Assembly (NCBI GenBank): GCA_019118365.1
Contig: DWZA01000022.1
Coordinates: 1 to 36,077 of the forward strand
Length of the DNA: 36,077 nucleotides
Direction of reading: 5' to 3'
Origin: Candidatus Lachnoclostridium stercoravium
GTDB taxonomy: Bacteria > Bacillota > Clostridia > Lachnospirales > Lachnospiraceae
Below the pieces are notes generated by a model. The model made no database searches, had not been told where the DNA came from, and saw nothing but the letters and a program-made list of their open reading frames with translations. Position numbers and translations under genes: made by a program. Within the stretch, counting starts at the first letter, position 1; each line of letters opens with the position of its first letter. Below, piece by piece: positions 34,792 through 36,077 of the stretch.

Positions 34792-36077
34792 ATGGCAGGA
34801 GAATTTGCCAATATCATCATAGACATTTCCCATGAAAAAGTTGACCGGCCTTTTCAGTACCGGATACCGGAGAAGCTTAAGAGCCTGGTCCGGTCAGGGA
34901 CGCGGGTGACTATCCCTTTCGGGGCCGGCAACCGGGAGCGGACCGGATACGTAGTGGAAGTAACGGATCGGGCGGAGATCGATCCAAACCGGATCAAAGA
35001 GATCACAGGGATCGTAAAGGACAGCGTTTCCGCCGAATCCCAGCTGATCGGGCTGGCCTGGTGGATGAAGGAGACCTACGGTTCTACTATGAACCAGGCG
35101 TTAAAGACCGTTCTTCCGGTCAAACAGAAAACAAAAGCAGCGGAGAAGAAAACGATCCGCTGTCTTTTAAGTTTAGAAGAGCTTCGTGCAGAAAAGCAGG
35201 AGGCGGAGCGGAAGCATTATAAGGCGCGGGCGCGCCTGCTTACCGCCCTGGAAGGGTCCATGGAGCTTCCCTATGGGGAAACCGTACGGCAGCTGGATCT
35301 TACCACGGCAGTTTTAAAGCCGCTGGAGGAAAAGGGCGTGATCCAGGTAGTCCGGCAGGAGATATATCGGGATCCGGTAAAGGGCTGGGAAAGGAAGCCC
35401 CCTGTGCCTCTAAACCAGCAGCAGCAGGCGGCGGCGGACAGGTTCTGCCGCGATTATGAAACAGGGATCCGAAAGACTTACCTGCTTTACGGGATCACAG
35501 GAAGCGGGAAGACCGAAGTTTACATGGCCATGATGGATCATGTGCTGAAAGAGGGGAAAGAGGTCATTGTCCTGATACCGGAGATCGCCCTGACCTACCA
35601 GACAGTCATGCGTTTTTACAGGCGATTCGGTTCCCAGGTGTCGATCATCAATTCCAGGCTTTCCCAGGGAGAGCGGTACGACCAGTTCGAGCGGGCGAAA
35701 AAAGGGGAGATCTCTATTATGATCGGCCCAAGATCCGCCTTATTTACCCCGTTTTCCAATCTCGGTCTGATCGTGATCGACGAGGAACAGGAAAGCGCCT
35801 ATAAAAGTGAGATCACTCCCAGATATCTTGCCAGGGAAGTGGCCGAGAAACGGGCGCAGATGAGCGGCGCCAGCGTCGTCCTCGGTTCAGCCACTCCTTC
35901 CATGGAAGCCTATAACAAGGCCCTTACAGGAGAATACCAGCTCCTTACTCTCACAGAACGGGGAAAAAAAGACAGCCATCTGGCTAAAACCGAGATCATA
36001 GACTTAAGGGAAGAACTGGCGGCTGGAAATCGTTCAGTCTTCAGCCGCAGGCTGAAAGAGCTTTTAGAGGAGACCCT
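34792..36077 (+). CDS. priA: Primosomal protein N' (replication restart helicase), 3' end outside window
   Basis: The first ~428 residues of PriA, which reloads the replisome at stalled forks. The start ATG is two bases after the murF stop. The N-terminal DNA-binding domain (about residues 1-105; IIIDISHEKVDRPFQYRIP) and winged helix (about 115-200) precede the helicase. Walker A is GITGSGKTEVY (about 235), then IPEIALTYQT and RSALFTPF. The Walker B/motif II reads DEEQ where PriA more often has DEEH; YKSEITPRYLAREVA and LGSATPSMEAY follow. The frame is open to the last base, and the zinc-binding and second RecA parts are missing only because the window stops. Confidence 0.96.
   Translation, partial: MAGEFANIIIDISHEKVDRPFQYRIPEKLKSLVRSGTRVTIPFGAGNRERTGYVVEVTDRAEIDPNRIKEITGIVKDSVSAESQLIGLAWWMKETYGSTMNQALKTVLPVKQKTKAAEKKTIRCLLSLEELRAEKQEAERKHYKARARLLTALEGSMELPYGETVRQLDLTTAVLKPLEEKGVIQVVRQEIYRDPVKGWERKPPVPLNQQQQAAADRFCRDYETGIRKTYLLYGITGSGKTEVYMAMMDHVLKEGKEVIVLIPEIALTYQTVMRFYRRFGSQVSIINSRLSQGERYDQFERAKKGEISIMIGPRSALFTPFSNLGLIVIDEEQESAYKSEITPRYLAREVAEKRAQMSGASVVLGSATPSMEAYNKALTGEYQLLTLTERGKKDSHLAKTEIIDLREELAAGNRSVFSRRLKELLEET

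Noticed and set aside
1-36077. CRISPR array, tRNA/rRNA genes, prophage or integrase
   Set aside because: No regularly spaced direct repeats, cloverleaf-like sequences, rRNA motifs or recombinase motifs were seen in my reading.

Overview
The window reads as a chromosomal segment of an anaerobic Firmicute, most likely Lachnospiraceae (Clostridium cluster XIVa). The grounds are the gene families (SLH-domain exoprotein, TepA beside an FtsK/SpoIIIE translocase, Re-type citrate synthase, formate-tetrahydrofolate ligase, DUF4234/zinc-ribbon proteins), strong AGGAGG ribosome sites, balanced base composition and sigma-A-like promoters. I see no rRNA, tRNA, CRISPR array, phage or transposase gene. All genes but one are on the + strand; a small PsiE-like membrane protein is on the - strand.

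Layout. 1-4365: end of an SLH-domain exoprotein, then a MacA-like adaptor, an ABC ATPase and a MacB-like permease, all nearly overlapping (efflux operon). 4564-5550: M19 dipeptidase. 5551-5972: no credible gene, but two very long imperfect hairpins with related, mutually complementary tips, lying between convergent genes. 5973-6437 (-): PsiE-like protein. 6744-11348: cytidylate-kinase-like protein, aconitase-family hydratase, and an NlpC/P60 hydrolase with four SH3 domains. 11516-14082: polar amino-acid ABC importer (binding protein, permease, ATPase). 14165-15607: AbgB-like M20 amidohydrolase. 15808-19059: citrate synthase of the isopropylmalate-synthase fold, GntR/FCD regulator, and isocitrate-type dehydrogenase behind a promoter with a perfect 18-bp palindrome. 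19229-23424: M14 carboxypeptidase and two zinc-ribbon membrane proteins. 23507-29902: TepA, a lone CobI/CbiL methyltransferase, a Na/Pi cotransporter behind a PHO-box-like array, and FtsK/SpoIIIE. 30086-36077: fhs, murE, murF and the start of priA.

How the genes fit together. Citrate synthase, aconitase and the dehydrogenase would form an oxidative half-TCA branch from oxaloacetate and acetyl-CoA to 2-oxoglutarate, the route to glutamate in anaerobes lacking a full cycle. MurE, MurF, the NlpC/P60 hydrolase, and probably the M14 enzyme, act on the cell wall. The importer and the M20/M19 peptidases suggest use of amino acids and small peptides.

The least expected content is non-coding. A family of short palindromic elements (four copies: 6611-6702, 15616-15665, 29912-30056, 33233-33322) has shared ends AGTTCAGCCGTG/CACGGCTGAACT and an internal stem that changes by compensatory substitutions. 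One copy supplies the last codons and stop of murE. Together with the twin hairpins at 5578-5972, this suggests a genome populated by structured, probably transposase-mobilised or RNA-active intergenic elements.
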